Both the position numbers and the translations under genes were made by a program. Of a DNA stretch of 49,012 nucleotides, positions 31,380-39,477 are shown piece by piece (positions within the stretch are counted from its first letter, which is position 1; each line of letters opens with the position of its first letter). The DNA is from an uncultured Bacteroidales bacterium. GTDB lineage: Bacteria > Bacteroidota > Bacteroidia > Bacteroidales > F082. Below the pieces are notes generated by a model that saw only the letters and a list, made by a program, of their open reading frames with translations, made no database searches and was not told the DNA's origin. The stretch spans positions 1-49,012 of the forward strand of contig CAMYYV010000008.1 in NCBI GenBank assembly GCA_947303625.1, in the 5' to 3' direction.

Positions 31380-32831
31380 TTATGGTGTATTCACCTCGCC
31401 GGTTCGTTTTTTCTTGAATAGTTTTTGGAAGAATTTCTTCCAGCTGTCGCCGTCGAAGAGGGCCGCATCGGTGGTGGCTTTGAAGGTGAGGAACAGCCCC
31501 ACGGGAGCCAGCACGATCGAAGAGAGCCAGACGCCTACAAACATGTTGAGGTCGCCAAAGACGGCCATGCGCTCACCAATGGTAGAGATGATATAGTAGA
31601 CGACGAAGAAGAGCACCGAGACGACCACAGGGAGGCCCAAGCCGCCCTTGCGGATGATGCTGCCAAGCGGCGCCCCGATGAAGAAGAAGATGAGACAGGC
31701 TATGCTCAAGGTGAATTTCTTGTGCCACTCTTTCTTGTGCTTGTGGATGTTCTCTGTCTGTGTGCCGAGGTCCAGCTTGTTGAAGGCCACGTTGTCCTTG
31801 GCGTTTTGCGCACTACCGATGGCCAAGCCGAGGAGGGCGCTGCGTGTTTCACCTTCATAGTTGTCTATCAAGGGCCAACGCAGTCGGGTGCAGGTGTCGG
31901 TCGCAGTATGCAGGGGAAGGTCTGACGTGCGTTGGCTGTTGTAGTTGGCCCAGCGTCGCGCGAAGCCCTCGGTGAAGGCCTGCTGTTTGCTGTCGTAGCG
32001 CACTTCCAACGAGTCCAAGGCGGTGGAGAGCTGCCGTATGTTCATCATCTGCTGGTACGACTTGTACATGTCCTCGCTCGACCGTGTCATGTCGAAGGAG
32101 GCAAGGCTGAACTTGAGCTGCTCCTGCTTGAACGACATCCGCTCGAAAGGCCGGTTCTCCCTTGAGTTGTCAGCGACGAGGTCGGTGTAGTTGTGGCCGT
32201 TGTATAAGGTGAAGATGATGTTGCGCTGGTTGGGACTCATCGACATCATGCCCGAGTCGGCGGTGATGATCTTGGAGCAGCCGTTGTGGTCGCTGTGGTC
32301 GTAAATCTTCACGCCATAGATGTGGCTGCCGTCTTTGCCTTTCTTGTCGACAAAGATGACGTAGTTCTCGATATCCTTGTAAAACACGCCTTCCTTGATG
32401 TTGAAGGCCAGCTTCTGCCGTTGTATGTCGGTGAGCAAGGTGCGCCATTTTAGGGTGGCGATGGGGATGAGGCTGTTCGAGATGAAGAATGCCAACACGC
32501 TCAGTACCAACGCGAAGCTAAACAGCGGCCGCATGGCCCGCCACATCGAAATGCCCGAGGCTTTCATGGCCACCAACTCGTAGTGCTCGCCGAGGTTGCC
32601 GAAACACATCAACAAGGCCAACAGCAGGGCCAGAGGCAGCGACATTGGGATGGCTGTGATGGATGTATAAAAAAGAAGCTCTGCTATAATCTTGAGTTCC
32701 AGACCTTTGCCGACGAGATCATCGACATAAAGCCACACGAACTGCATCACCCAAATGAACACCACGATGAAGAAGGTGAGGACGAAGGTTCCTATAAATG
32801 ATTTGGTGATATAGCGATAAAGTTTCTTCAT
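31380..32831 (-). CDS. LptF/LptG family permease (YjgP/YjgQ)
   Basis: 483-residue inner-membrane protein of the LPS export machine that, with LptB, draws LPS from the inner membrane to the Lpt bridge. The N-terminal helix with YRYITKSFIGTFVLTFFIVVFIW and two further helices precede a large periplasmic beta-jellyroll part (about 130-370). Three C-terminal helices follow (LSIACLIFFFIGAPLGSIIRKGGLGLPV, a hallmark segment). Bacteroidetes often have a single long family member; F versus G cannot be assigned here. Divergent from the PAS gene. Confidence 0.92.
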   Translation of the reverse strand: MKKLYRYITKSFIGTFVLTFFIVVFIWVMQFVWLYVDDLVGKGLELKIIAELLFYTSITAIPMSLPLALLLALLMCFGNLGEHYELVAMKASGISMWRAMRPLFSFALVLSVLAFFISNSLIPIATLKWRTLLTDIQRQKLAFNIKEGVFYKDIENYVIFVDKKGKDGSHIYGVKIYDHSDHNGCSKIITADSGMMSMSPNQRNIIFTLYNGHNYTDLVADNSRENRPFERMSFKQEQLKFSLASFDMTRSSEDMYKSYQQMMNIRQLSTALDSLEVRYDSKQQAFTEGFARRWANYNSQRTSDLPLHTATDTCTRLRWPLIDNYEGETRSALLGLAIGSAQNAKDNVAFNKLDLGTQTENIHKHKKEWHKKFTLSIACLIFFFIGAPLGSIIRKGGLGLPVVVSVLFFVVYYIISTIGERMAVFGDLNMFVGVWLSSIVLAPVGLFLTFKATTDAALFDGDSWKKFFQKLFKKKRTGEVNTP

Positions 32832-32850
32832 TTGTATAAAAACAACGCTG

Positions 32851-32858
32851 CAAATTTA
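32851..32858 (-). promoter_or_regulatory. Candidate -7 box (TAAATTTG) for LptF/LptG
   Basis: Minus-strand TAAATTTG fits TAnnTTTG and lies about 20 nt before the ATG. Confidence 0.5.
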
Positions 32859-32902
32859 GAAAAATTCTATTTTTGCCGAAAAAATAGTCTTGAAGTTCAA
32901 CA

Positions 32903-32934
32903 AGTCCCGCGTCTCGCAGTCTCGCGTCTCGCGT
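32903..32934. repeat. Half-copy of the GGGACT/GAGAC-word element (B2)
   Basis: AGTCCCGCGTCTCGCAGTCT and following CGCGTCTCGCGTC form a run of the B-family words in one orientation only. The facing arm is missing. It ends 14 nt before the PAS gene ATG. Confidence 0.6.
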
Positions 32935-32948
32935 CAAAAACAAACACA

Positions 32949-33284
32949 ATGGAAACCAAAGATTATTACAAAGGCTTGAACATAGCCATCACCGTCAGCG
33001 CCAAAGACGGCGAGATCTTATATCAAAACGACAGCTCCATCGAGGTGAACGGCGACGCTCGCGGCCGCGACTTGATGAAATGCCACAATGAGCGCTCGCA
33101 GCAGATCATACAACATCTTTTGGATGACGCTGCCACCAATGTCTACACCATCTCGAAGAAAGGAAAGAAGAAACTCATCTACCAGACACCTTGGTATGAG
33201 GATGACGAGAAAAAGGTCGTCGGTGGACTCGTGGAGTTCTCCATCATCCTTCCCGATGACATGCCGCATTACGACCGAGGATAA
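32949..33284 (+). CDS. PAS-domain single-domain protein
   Basis: 111 residues from the ATG at 32949 (METKDYYKGLNIAITVSAKDG). The 39-codon upstream extension runs through the repeat and is rejected. The sequence fits a single PAS-like sensor unit: AITVSAKDGEILYQNDSS, a helical stretch with CHNERSQQII, and C-terminal strands KKLIYQTPWYEDD...GLVEFSIILP. Such stand-alone PAS proteins resemble the PAS part of DUF438/hemerythrin-linked regulators. No output domain is present, so a partner is needed. Ligand unknown; cytosolic. It lies 45 nt before the YARHG-like protein gene. Confidence 0.75.
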   Translation: METKDYYKGLNIAITVSAKDGEILYQNDSSIEVNGDARGRDLMKCHNERSQQIIQHLLDDAATNVYTISKKGKKKLIYQTPWYEDDEKKVVGGLVEFSIILPDDMPHYDRG

Positions 33285-33329
33285 CAAAGGTTAAATATTT
33301 AATTATTAAACATTTAAAAATAATTCATC

Positions 33330-34475
33330 ATGAAAAAAACACTCATTCTTTTGTTACTGGCGTTTGCGTTCTTCGGAGCAAAAGCCAACGACGGCGTGTA
33401 TTTCACGTCGGGCAACCAACTAATCCCGATTACCGAGACCGAGATTTCGGTGAAGAAGGAAGTGCTTGAGGTTACCAGAAGGGACCAGATGATTCATGTC
33501 CATGTCTATTATGAATTCTTTAACCCTGGTAACGACAAAACTCTTTTGGTAGGTTTCGAAGCCATGCCGCCCAGTGGCGCCTGGGATATTCCGGAAGAGG
33601 ATTACAAAAATCTCACCGACCACCCCTATATGCATGATTTCACAGTGTATATTAACGGCCAGCGCTTGGATTATCAGGTGTCGCATGTCGAAAGCAATGA
33701 AACTGGTTATTATCACAATGGAAAGTTCGACGAGCTCTCGAAGCAACGCGAGCTTGAACTGGGACGCGAGATGGAATTCTCGGAAGGAATCCCGTATTTG
33801 TTCGTCTACCATTTCAATGCCACCTTCAAGAAAGGCCTCAACGTTGTTGAACACACCTATGTCTTCGACGAGTCGACCTATGTGGGTGCCGAGTACGATT
33901 TTGACTACGTGCTGACTGCTGCCAACCGTTGGGCCAACCACCAGATCGATGATTTCACGCTGAATGTCGATATGGGTGAACGCGAGTCTTTCGCCATCCG
34001 TCCTACCTTCTTCAAGAGTGCCGATGAATGGACCATCAACGGCAAGGGAAGAAAGTCGAAGGGCGGTGAACTCTATAATGATAATACCTTGTTCCACATG
34101 CAAAAGGGTGGTGTCACTTTCCATAAGAAGAACTTCCATCCTGAAGGTGAATTGGAAATCTATAAGCTTGTCCCTGGTTTGATGATGATGTGGGGTGACG
34201 AGGCGAATGCATCGGGAGTGATGAATGCTGTCAAACGGCAATATGCACAATGGAACCTATGGATGTTTGATGATGATAGTTTCTCCCTGACCAAGGAAGA
34301 AAAACGCATCATGAAGAACCTTCCGTTTGCCTATCGCGGCCATGTGTTCAAGGACCAAGGGCTGAAGAAATTCTTCGAGTCGACGGATTGGTACATTCCT
34401 GATCCCAACTACGTTGACGACATGAGTCAGATGAGCAATGATGAAAAGGAGTGGATCGAATTTTGGTCAAAGTAA
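33330..34475 (+). CDS. Secreted protein with YARHG-like C-terminal domain
   Basis: 381 residues with a signal peptide (MKKTLILLLLAFAFFGAKAN). The N-terminal part (NDGVYFTSGNQLIPITETEISVKKEVLEV) and the central strands (VHVYYEFFNPGNDKTLLVGFEA) recall DUF4424-type secreted proteins. The last roughly 55 residues (FAYRGHVFKDQGLKKFFES...WYIPDPNYV) fit the extracellular YARHG domain, with YRGH in place of YARHG. The function of both parts is unknown. Periplasmic or surface by prediction. It ends at a strong bidirectional terminator shared with ackA. Confidence 0.65.
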   Translation: MKKTLILLLLAFAFFGAKANDGVYFTSGNQLIPITETEISVKKEVLEVTRRDQMIHVHVYYEFFNPGNDKTLLVGFEAMPPSGAWDIPEEDYKNLTDHPYMHDFTVYINGQRLDYQVSHVESNETGYYHNGKFDELSKQRELELGREMEFSEGIPYLFVYHFNATFKKGLNVVEHTYVFDESTYVGAEYDFDYVLTAANRWANHQIDDFTLNVDMGERESFAIRPTFFKSADEWTINGKGRKSKGGELYNDNTLFHMQKGGVTFHKKNFHPEGELEIYKLVPGLMMMWGDEANASGVMNAVKRQYAQWNLWMFDDDSFSLTKEEKRIMKNLPFAYRGHVFKDQGLKKFFESTDWYIPDPNYVDDMSQMSNDEKEWIEFWSK

Positions 34476-34490
34476 GAAATAAACGAAAAC

Positions 34491-34522
34491 AAAAAATGGG
34501 AGCGAGCTCGCTCCCATTTTTT
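34491..34522. terminator. Bidirectional terminator, perfect 16-bp palindrome
   Basis: AAAAAATGGGAGCGAG followed directly by its reverse complement gives a GC stem with U-runs on both strands. It lies between convergent stops of the YARHG-like gene and ackA. Confidence 0.85.
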
Positions 34523-34541
34523 TTGTGTGTAAGCACGCAGC

Positions 34542-35747
34542 TTACTTGGTAACCAGGTTGTAGGTGTCCTGCGCGATGACGAACTCTTCGTCGGTAGGAT
34601 ACACCACCACGGTGACCTTCGAGTTGGGCGTCGAGATGATGCCGGCGTCGCCGATGGTCTCTTTGTTCATCTGACGGTCGTATTCGATGCCGAGGCCTTC
34701 CATGTTCTCGAGGATGGCTTCGCGCATGAACCAGGCATTCTCGCCGATGCCGCCCGTCATGACGATGAGGTCGGCACCGTTCATCACAGCCATGTAAGCT
34801 CCGATGTACTTCTTCACGCGGTGGGCAAACATGTTGAAGGCGTAGGCGCAACGCTCGTCGCCTTCTTCCTTGCCGGCACGCACGTCGCGCATGTCCTGCT
34901 TGCCGCCCGTGATGCCCACGAGACCTGACTTCTTGTTCACCAGGGTGTTCATCTCCTTGGTGGTGTAGCCTTCCTTGTCCATGATGTACATGAAAGCACC
35001 GAGGTCGAGGTCGCCGGTGCGGCTGCCCATGACGAGGCCTTCAACGGGGGTGAAGCCCATCGAGGTCTCCACCGACTTGCCGTATTCGACGGCGGCGATG
35101 CTGGCACCGCTGCCGAGGTGGCAGGTGACGATCCTTGATTTCTTCCAGTCCATGCCGACAAAAGCGGCGGCCTTCTCGGCAACGTACTTGTGGCTGGTGC
35201 CGTGGAATCCGTAACGACGCACGCGATACTTTTCGTAGTACTCGTAAGGCAGGGCATAGAGGTAGGCCTCAGGCGGCATGGTGCTGTGGAACGAGGTGTC
35301 GAACACGGCGGCCATGGGGATGCCGGGGAGCACCGTCTCCATGGCATGGATGCCCTGCAGGCTGCCCGGGTTGTGCAACGGGGCGAGGTCGCAAAGGTCT
35401 TCGATGCCTTTGATGACTTGGTCGTCGATGAGGACGCTTTGGGTGAACTTCTCGCCACCGTGGGCCACGCGGTGACCGACAGCGTCGATTTCCTTCAGGT
35501 CTTTGATGACACCCATCTTCGGGTCGACCAAAGCCTTCAGCACCAGTTTGATGCCTTCGGTGTGGTTCGGGATGGGAAGCTGCTCGTAGTGCTTCTCGCC
35601 ATTGTATTTGTGGGTAAACTCGCCCATTTCAAGGCCGATACGCTCAAGCAAGCCTTTGGCTAACAGGCGCGACGAATTGGCGTTTTCCATCTCCAAAAGC
35701 TGGTACTTGATGGAGGAACTGCCGCAGTTTAAAACGAGGATTTTCAT
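34542..35747 (-). CDS. ackA: Acetate kinase
   Basis: Makes ATP and acetate from acetyl phosphate, the last step of acetate fermentation. 401 residues; N-terminal phosphate-binding VLNCGSSSIKYQL, acetate/phosphate-site GHRVAHGGEKF, FDTSFHSTMP, the RRYGFHGTSHKYV loop and GSGASIAAVEYG, and the C-terminal TGGIGENAWFMRE. This is full length for the ASKHA family. pta lies just upstream on the same strand, and the gap contains palindromic element A4, so they probably form one transcript encoding the whole acetyl-CoA to acetate route. Confidence 0.97.
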   Translation of the reverse strand: MKILVLNCGSSSIKYQLLEMENANSSRLLAKGLLERIGLEMGEFTHKYNGEKHYEQLPIPNHTEGIKLVLKALVDPKMGVIKDLKEIDAVGHRVAHGGEKFTQSVLIDDQVIKGIEDLCDLAPLHNPGSLQGIHAMETVLPGIPMAAVFDTSFHSTMPPEAYLYALPYEYYEKYRVRRYGFHGTSHKYVAEKAAAFVGMDWKKSRIVTCHLGSGASIAAVEYGKSVETSMGFTPVEGLVMGSRTGDLDLGAFMYIMDKEGYTTKEMNTLVNKKSGLVGITGGKQDMRDVRAGKEEGDERCAYAFNMFAHRVKKYIGAYMAVMNGADLIVMTGGIGENAWFMREAILENMEGLGIEYDRQMNKETIGDAGIISTPNSKVTVVVYPTDEEFVIAQDTYNLVTK

Positions 35748-35808
35748 CGTATTTCGGGAGTTTTATTGTTTGTTCAGTTTTGACTTTCGTTTTTTTTGCT
35801 TTGTTTGC

Positions 35809-35909
35809 TTCTGGCTTCTGGCCTTTGGCTTCTGGCAGCTTATTGATAAAGGTAAGACTTCTTTCTCCTGTTGAAACTGCCAATAGCCAGAGGCCAGTAG
35901 CCAATAGCC
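35809..35909. repeat. Intergenic palindromic element, TGGC-word family, copy A4
   Basis: The left arm 35809-35838 (TTCTGGC, TTTGGC words) faces the right arm 35877-35909 (GCCAATAGCCAGAGGCC, GTAGCCAATAGCC). It starts about 2 nt after the pta stop codon and lies about 60 nt before ackA. Confidence 0.75.
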
Positions 35910-35911
35910 GA

Positions 35912-36925
35912 TTATTTTTGTTTCTGTGCAATAGCCTGGTTACACGTAATAGCCACCAGTTTGTACACATCGTCGATGGAGCAGCCACGGCTGAGGTCGT
36001 TGCAGGGCTTGGCGAGACCTTGCAGCACGGGACCGACAGCTTCGGCACCGGCCAGACGCTGGACGAGCTTGTAAGCAATGTTACCCACTTCGAGGCAGGG
36101 GAACACGAGAGTGTTGGCCTTACCAGCCACCTCGCTGCCGGGAGCCTTGCTGGCACCTACCGAAGGCACGATGGCGGCATCGGCTTGCAGCTCACCGTCG
36201 AGGACGAGGTCGGGACGGCGTTCCTTGGCGATGCGTGTGGCTTCGATGACCTTGTCGACCACCTCATGTTTGGCGCTGCCCTTGGTGGAGAAGCTCAGGA
36301 TGGCGGTGACGGGGTCGATCTTGGCGATGGCCTTGGCGGTGTCGGCAGTGCAGATGGCAATCTCGGCCAGCTGTTCAGCCGTCGGCATGGGTGTCACAGC
36401 GCAGTCGGCGAAGACCATGCGGCCGTTGGTGCCGTAGGGGCATCCCTCGGGCAGGAACATCGTAAAGGCACCGCTGACGCAGCTCACGCCAGGCACAGTC
36501 TTGATGATCTGCAGGGCGGGACGCAGCATGTCGCCCGTGGTGCTGCGGGCACCACTGACAAGACCGTCGGCCTCGCCAGCCTTGACCATCAGGATACCGA
36601 GATACATGAAGTTCTGGGCCAGGTCGTCGGCTTGCTCGGGCGTCATGCCCTTGGCTTTGCGGAGCTCAAAGAGCAGGTCAGCATATTTCTGTTTGTCGGG
36701 GTTGTTCTTCGGGTCGACGATACGGGCCTTGCCGATGTTTTGAAGACCGAACTCGGCTGTCATTTCTTTGATCTTCTCGGCGGGACCGATGAGGATGATG
36801 TCGGCGACACCGTCAGCCAAAAGACGGTCGGCGGCTTTCAGGGTGCGGGGCTCGTCGCCCTCGGGGAGCACGATGCGCTGCTTGTTGGCCTGCGCATTGG
36901 CAATGATTTCTTGCATTAAATCCAT
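35912..36925 (-). CDS. pta: Phosphate acetyltransferase
   Basis: Converts acetyl-CoA and phosphate to acetyl phosphate and CoA. 337 residues from the ATG at 36925 (MDLMQEIIANAQANKQRIVLPEGDEPRTL). The 83-codon extension in the ORF track runs through the promoter and is rejected. Family segments include the N-terminal VLPEGDEPRT, the central GEADGLVSGARSTTGDMLRPALQII and the C-terminal ANTLVFPCLEVGNIAYKLVQRL. This is the short catalytic-domain type without the DRTGG or P-loop regulatory domains. A TAACTTTG promoter box lies 109 nt upstream. The gap to ackA is 164 nt, with repeat A4. Confidence 0.96.
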   Translation of the reverse strand: MDLMQEIIANAQANKQRIVLPEGDEPRTLKAADRLLADGVADIILIGPAEKIKEMTAEFGLQNIGKARIVDPKNNPDKQKYADLLFELRKAKGMTPEQADDLAQNFMYLGILMVKAGEADGLVSGARSTTGDMLRPALQIIKTVPGVSCVSGAFTMFLPEGCPYGTNGRMVFADCAVTPMPTAEQLAEIAICTADTAKAIAKIDPVTAILSFSTKGSAKHEVVDKVIEATRIAKERRPDLVLDGELQADAAIVPSVGASKAPGSEVAGKANTLVFPCLEVGNIAYKLVQRLAGAEAVGPVLQGLAKPCNDLSRGCSIDDVYKLVAITCNQAIAQKQK

Positions 36926-37033
36926 GATGTGGTGTTGAATTGTTGATTGATTATTGTTGAATTGATAATTCGATGTGTAATTGTTGAATCGTAGGGGCGG
37001 ACTTGTGTCCTCCCTATTAGATTTTTTCGGTTG

Positions 37034-37041
37034 CAAAGTTA
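37034..37041 (-). promoter_or_regulatory. Bacteroidetes promoter for pta (TTTG / TAACTTTG)
   Basis: The -7 box TAACTTTG and a -33 TTTG (plus-strand CAAA at 37063-37066) have about 21-nt spacing on the minus strand. The leader is about 109 nt. Confidence 0.6.
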
Positions 37042-37074
37042 GTAAGTTTTTGTGTCGGTTTGCAAATAATCCAT

Positions 37075-37082
37075 TATTTTTG
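37075..37082 (+). promoter_or_regulatory. Candidate promoter for the DUF4271 gene (TTTG / TATTTTTG)
   Basis: The -7 box TATTTTTG, with TTTG at 37049-37052 as the -33 element, is 24 nt before the ATG. It interleaves with the pta promoter, so the two may compete. Confidence 0.5.
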
Positions 37083-37105
37083 CAGCGCATTTTTGCAAGA
37101 AATCC

Positions 37106-37945
37106 ATGCCTCAGTATCCTGACATATTCTACAACCCTTTTGCCCCGCCGACGCATCCTGTTGACACGGTGCAATTTGCCGACACCTTAAGGGTGGCCGA
37201 CAGTGTGGCACTCGATAGTGTGGTGCCCAGTTTCATTACGTCGGGGTTCAAAGGATCCCTCATCCCCCTACCGAGGATGTCGTACGAGGTGCTTCAGGGA
37301 TGGAACTTGGCCTTGTTGGGCCTTTTGCTGTTGCTCATCGTGCTCAACAAGCAGCTTTATCCCCGCCAGTTCCGTCAGGTGCTGTCGATACCAGGCGGCG
37401 TGGCCCACACCAACCAGCTGCTCAGGGAATGGAATCCCCAACGTAGCTTCCTCTGCATGTCGTTCATGTTGGGCTACGTCTTGCTCATTGCCCTCTTTGT
37501 GCAGAAGAGTTTCGTGGTCCTCTCGCACGACGCGCCTACCTATAACGTGATGCGAGTCTTCGGCATCTTGTGTGGATGCATGGCGGGTTGGGTGTTGCTT
37601 CGTTTTGCCATCCTCCATCTCGTGAATTGGCTCTTCGATGCCCGTGAGACCGTCGACCGACAGACGACTGTTCAGTTCTCAGTGTCCATTTTTACCCTCA
37701 TCATTATGGTCCCGTTGATGCTCCTTTTGCTTTACAATCCCTCGAAATACTTCGTCTGGGCAGGTGTCGGAGTGTTGGGCTTGGCAGCGGTGGTGCGGCT
37801 CGTCATCGGAATAATCGAGACGCGAGTTTCAACAAAAATACCCGCGTTTTATATTTTTTTGTATTTTTGCGCCCTCGAAATCGCACCCGTTGCAACACTC
37901 GTGACCGCAGGCTGGCGATACTTTAGTCAGGGATCTGTATTTTAA
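37106..37945 (+). CDS. DUF4271 integral membrane protein
   Basis: 279 residues. A soluble N-terminus of about 70 residues is followed by about six hydrophobic helices (WNLALLGLLLLLIVL, SFMLGYVLLIALFV, GILCGCMAGWVLLRF, FSVSIFTLIIMVPLMLLLL, VGVLGLAAVVRLVIGI, FYIFLYFCALEIAP). It fits DUF4271, a Bacteroidetes membrane family that commonly sits directly before hemD, as here. The closing YIFLYFCALEIAPV segment is typical. No function is known. It starts the plus-strand cluster hemD-rnpA-yidD-S41, 66 nt ahead of hemD. Confidence 0.85.
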   Translation: MPQYPDIFYNPFAPPTHPVDTVQFADTLRVADSVALDSVVPSFITSGFKGSLIPLPRMSYEVLQGWNLALLGLLLLLIVLNKQLYPRQFRQVLSIPGGVAHTNQLLREWNPQRSFLCMSFMLGYVLLIALFVQKSFVVLSHDAPTYNVMRVFGILCGCMAGWVLLRFAILHLVNWLFDARETVDRQTTVQFSVSIFTLIIMVPLMLLLLYNPSKYFVWAGVGVLGLAAVVRLVIGIIETRVSTKIPAFYIFLYFCALEIAPVATLVTAGWRYFSQGSVF

Positions 37946-38011
37946 TGAGTTATACAACTCAAAGGTGGGAAAAAAGTGAGTATTTTTTAGTTCTTAAAAC
38001 AAGAAGAAAAG

Positions 38012-38776
38012 ATGAAGATTAAGTCGATTCTGGTGTCACAGCCCAAGCCTGCAGACATTTCCAAGACCCCATTTGCCGACATGATGAAGAAATATGGCGT
38101 GAATTTCACCTTCGAGAAGTTCATCAAGCTTGACGACGTCACTGCCAGCGAGCTTCGCCAGGAACACATCAAGCTTCCGGAATACACCGCTATCATCCTC
38201 ACCAGTCGCAACGCCATCGACCATTTCTTCCGCGTAGCCAAGGAAATGCGCTATGCTGTGCCCGAAACATTGAAGTATTTTTGCATCAATGAGTCGACGG
38301 CCTACTACCTGCAACGCTATGTGCAATACCGTAAGCGTAAGGTCTTCTACGGCAACCAGACCTTGAACGACCTGATTGACATCATGAAGAAGCACAAGGA
38401 CGAGAGATATCTCTATTGCTGCTCCGATATCAGCTCCGATGCCACCATCGACCTGTTGAATGCTGCGAAACTCAACTTCACCAAGGCCGTGATGTTCCGC
38501 ACCGTGCCCGCCGACCTGAAAGACGTTGTGAAGATTGAGAATTACGATATGCTGGTCTTCTTCAGCCCCATGGGCATCCAGTCGCTGAAAGAGAACTTCC
38601 CCGACTTCGTACAAGGCGACGTGGCCATCGGCGGTTTTGGCGATGCTACCTGCCAAGCTATCGTAGATGCAGGTTTCGAGCTCAGCTTCCGCGCCCCCAC
38701 CCAAACGGCGCCTTCGATGACCATGGCCATCGAGGAGTATGTGGCTGCCGACCACAAGAAGACCAAGAAGAAGTAA
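38012..38776 (+). CDS. hemD: Uroporphyrinogen-III synthase
   Basis: Cyclises hydroxymethylbilane with inversion of ring D, giving uroporphyrinogen III for haem and cobamides. 254 residues in the two-lobed HemD fold: ILVSQPKP start, the AIILTSRNAIDHFF strand-loop, YCCSDISSD in the second lobe, MLVFFSPMGIQSL, and GDVAIGGFGDATCQAIVDAGFE near the end. HemD is poorly conserved in sequence; gene order next to DUF4271 and rnpA supports the call. No other haem-synthesis gene is in the window. rnpA follows after 27 nt. Confidence 0.9.
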   Translation: MKIKSILVSQPKPADISKTPFADMMKKYGVNFTFEKFIKLDDVTASELRQEHIKLPEYTAIILTSRNAIDHFFRVAKEMRYAVPETLKYFCINESTAYYLQRYVQYRKRKVFYGNQTLNDLIDIMKKHKDERYLYCCSDISSDATIDLLNAAKLNFTKAVMFRTVPADLKDVVKIENYDMLVFFSPMGIQSLKENFPDFVQGDVAIGGFGDATCQAIVDAGFELSFRAPTQTAPSMTMAIEEYVAADHKKTKKK

Positions 38777-38803
38777 GACGCTGTCGCACAAATCTTTCAT
38801 TCC

Positions 38804-39214
38804 ATGGTTGCCCCCGAAGGTTTGCCAAAATACGAGCGTATCTGCAAGGAAAACGACATTCAGTCGCTCTTCGACCAAGGCTCGGGCATTTCGGTGTATC
38901 CCTATCGGGTCGTCTATCTCTTCCATCACGACGAGAGCCGTCCCGTCACCGTGCGCCTGTTGGTGTCGGTGTCGAAGAAACGCTTCCACCATGCCTTCAA
39001 GCGCAACCGTGTGAAACGCCTCGTCCGCGAGGCCTGGCGCAAAAACAAAGCCCCGCTTTACGAAATCTGCCGAAGGGATAATATTTCCGTCGACGTCGCG
39101 TTAGTCTATACGGCCACGGTCATCCACACCTACGACGAGATTGTCGCCAAAACGAGGAAAGCCGTTATCGAAATTGCCAGAGTCTATGAAAAGCATCGCC
39201 AAGCTGCCCGCTAA
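38804..39214 (+). CDS. rnpA: Ribonuclease P protein component
   Basis: Protein subunit of RNase P that helps the RNA subunit cut 5' leaders from pre-tRNA. 136 residues; the RNR motif [20 protein letters not shown] lies near residues 63-82, and the N-terminal aromatic cleft [11 protein letters not shown] and C-terminal DVALVYTA strand are present. The bacterial norm is about 110-140 residues. It lacks the usual rpmH neighbour; in this phylum it often follows hemD. Its 3' end overlaps the yidD start by 29 nt, which suggests coupled translation. Confidence 0.94.
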   Translation: MVAPEGLPKYERICKENDIQSLFDQGSGISVYPYRVVYLFHHDESRPVTVRLLVSVSKKRFHHAFKRNRVKRLVREAWRKNKAPLYEICRRDNISVDVALVYTATVIHTYDEIVAKTRKAVIEIARVYEKHRQAAR

Positions 39215-39416
39215 ATTCCTGATTCTCTTGATAAGGATCTATCAGGTGACGCTGTCGCCTTTCATCGGCAACAGCTGTCGCTATACGCCCACTTGCTCCA
39301 ACTACGGCATCGAGGCTATCGAGAAGTACGGCTTCTTCAAAGGCGGTTGGCTAACCTTCAAACGTATCCTCTCGTGCAACCCCTGGGGTGGCAGCGGCTA
39401 CGACCCAGTCCCGTAG
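39186..39416 (+). CDS. yidD: Membrane protein insertion efficiency factor
   Basis: Small protein assisting YidC-dependent insertion. 76 residues from the ATG at 39186 ([20 protein letters not shown]), which overlaps rnpA by 29 nt; the 15-codon longer ORF has no support. The three-Cys pattern [30 protein letters not shown] and the end GGSGYDPVP identify the family. The N-terminal amphipathic helix should lie on the inner membrane. The stop codon overlaps a short palindromic repeat (39413-39454). Confidence 0.95.
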   Translation: MKSIAKLPAKFLILLIRIYQVTLSPFIGNSCRYTPTCSNYGIEAIEKYGFFKGGWLTFKRILSCNPWGGSGYDPVP

Positions 39417-39454
39417 GGACGACATATCGGTAAGCAGGCGACGTGAGTCCCTGC
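39413..39454. repeat. Palindrome overlapping the yidD stop
   Basis: GTAGGGACGACATATCGG on the left faces GAGTCCCTGC on the right. It starts within the yidD stop codon and ends 24 nt before the S41 gene. The word resembles short repeats known from Bacteroidetes; the match is from memory. Confidence 0.45.
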
Positions 39455-39477
39455 ACAAAGAAACAATAAAGTAAAAG

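Noticed and set aside
35780-36919. 379-aa plus-strand ORF
   Set aside because: Antisense to pta; begins in repeat A4, and the translated start comes from the repeat words.
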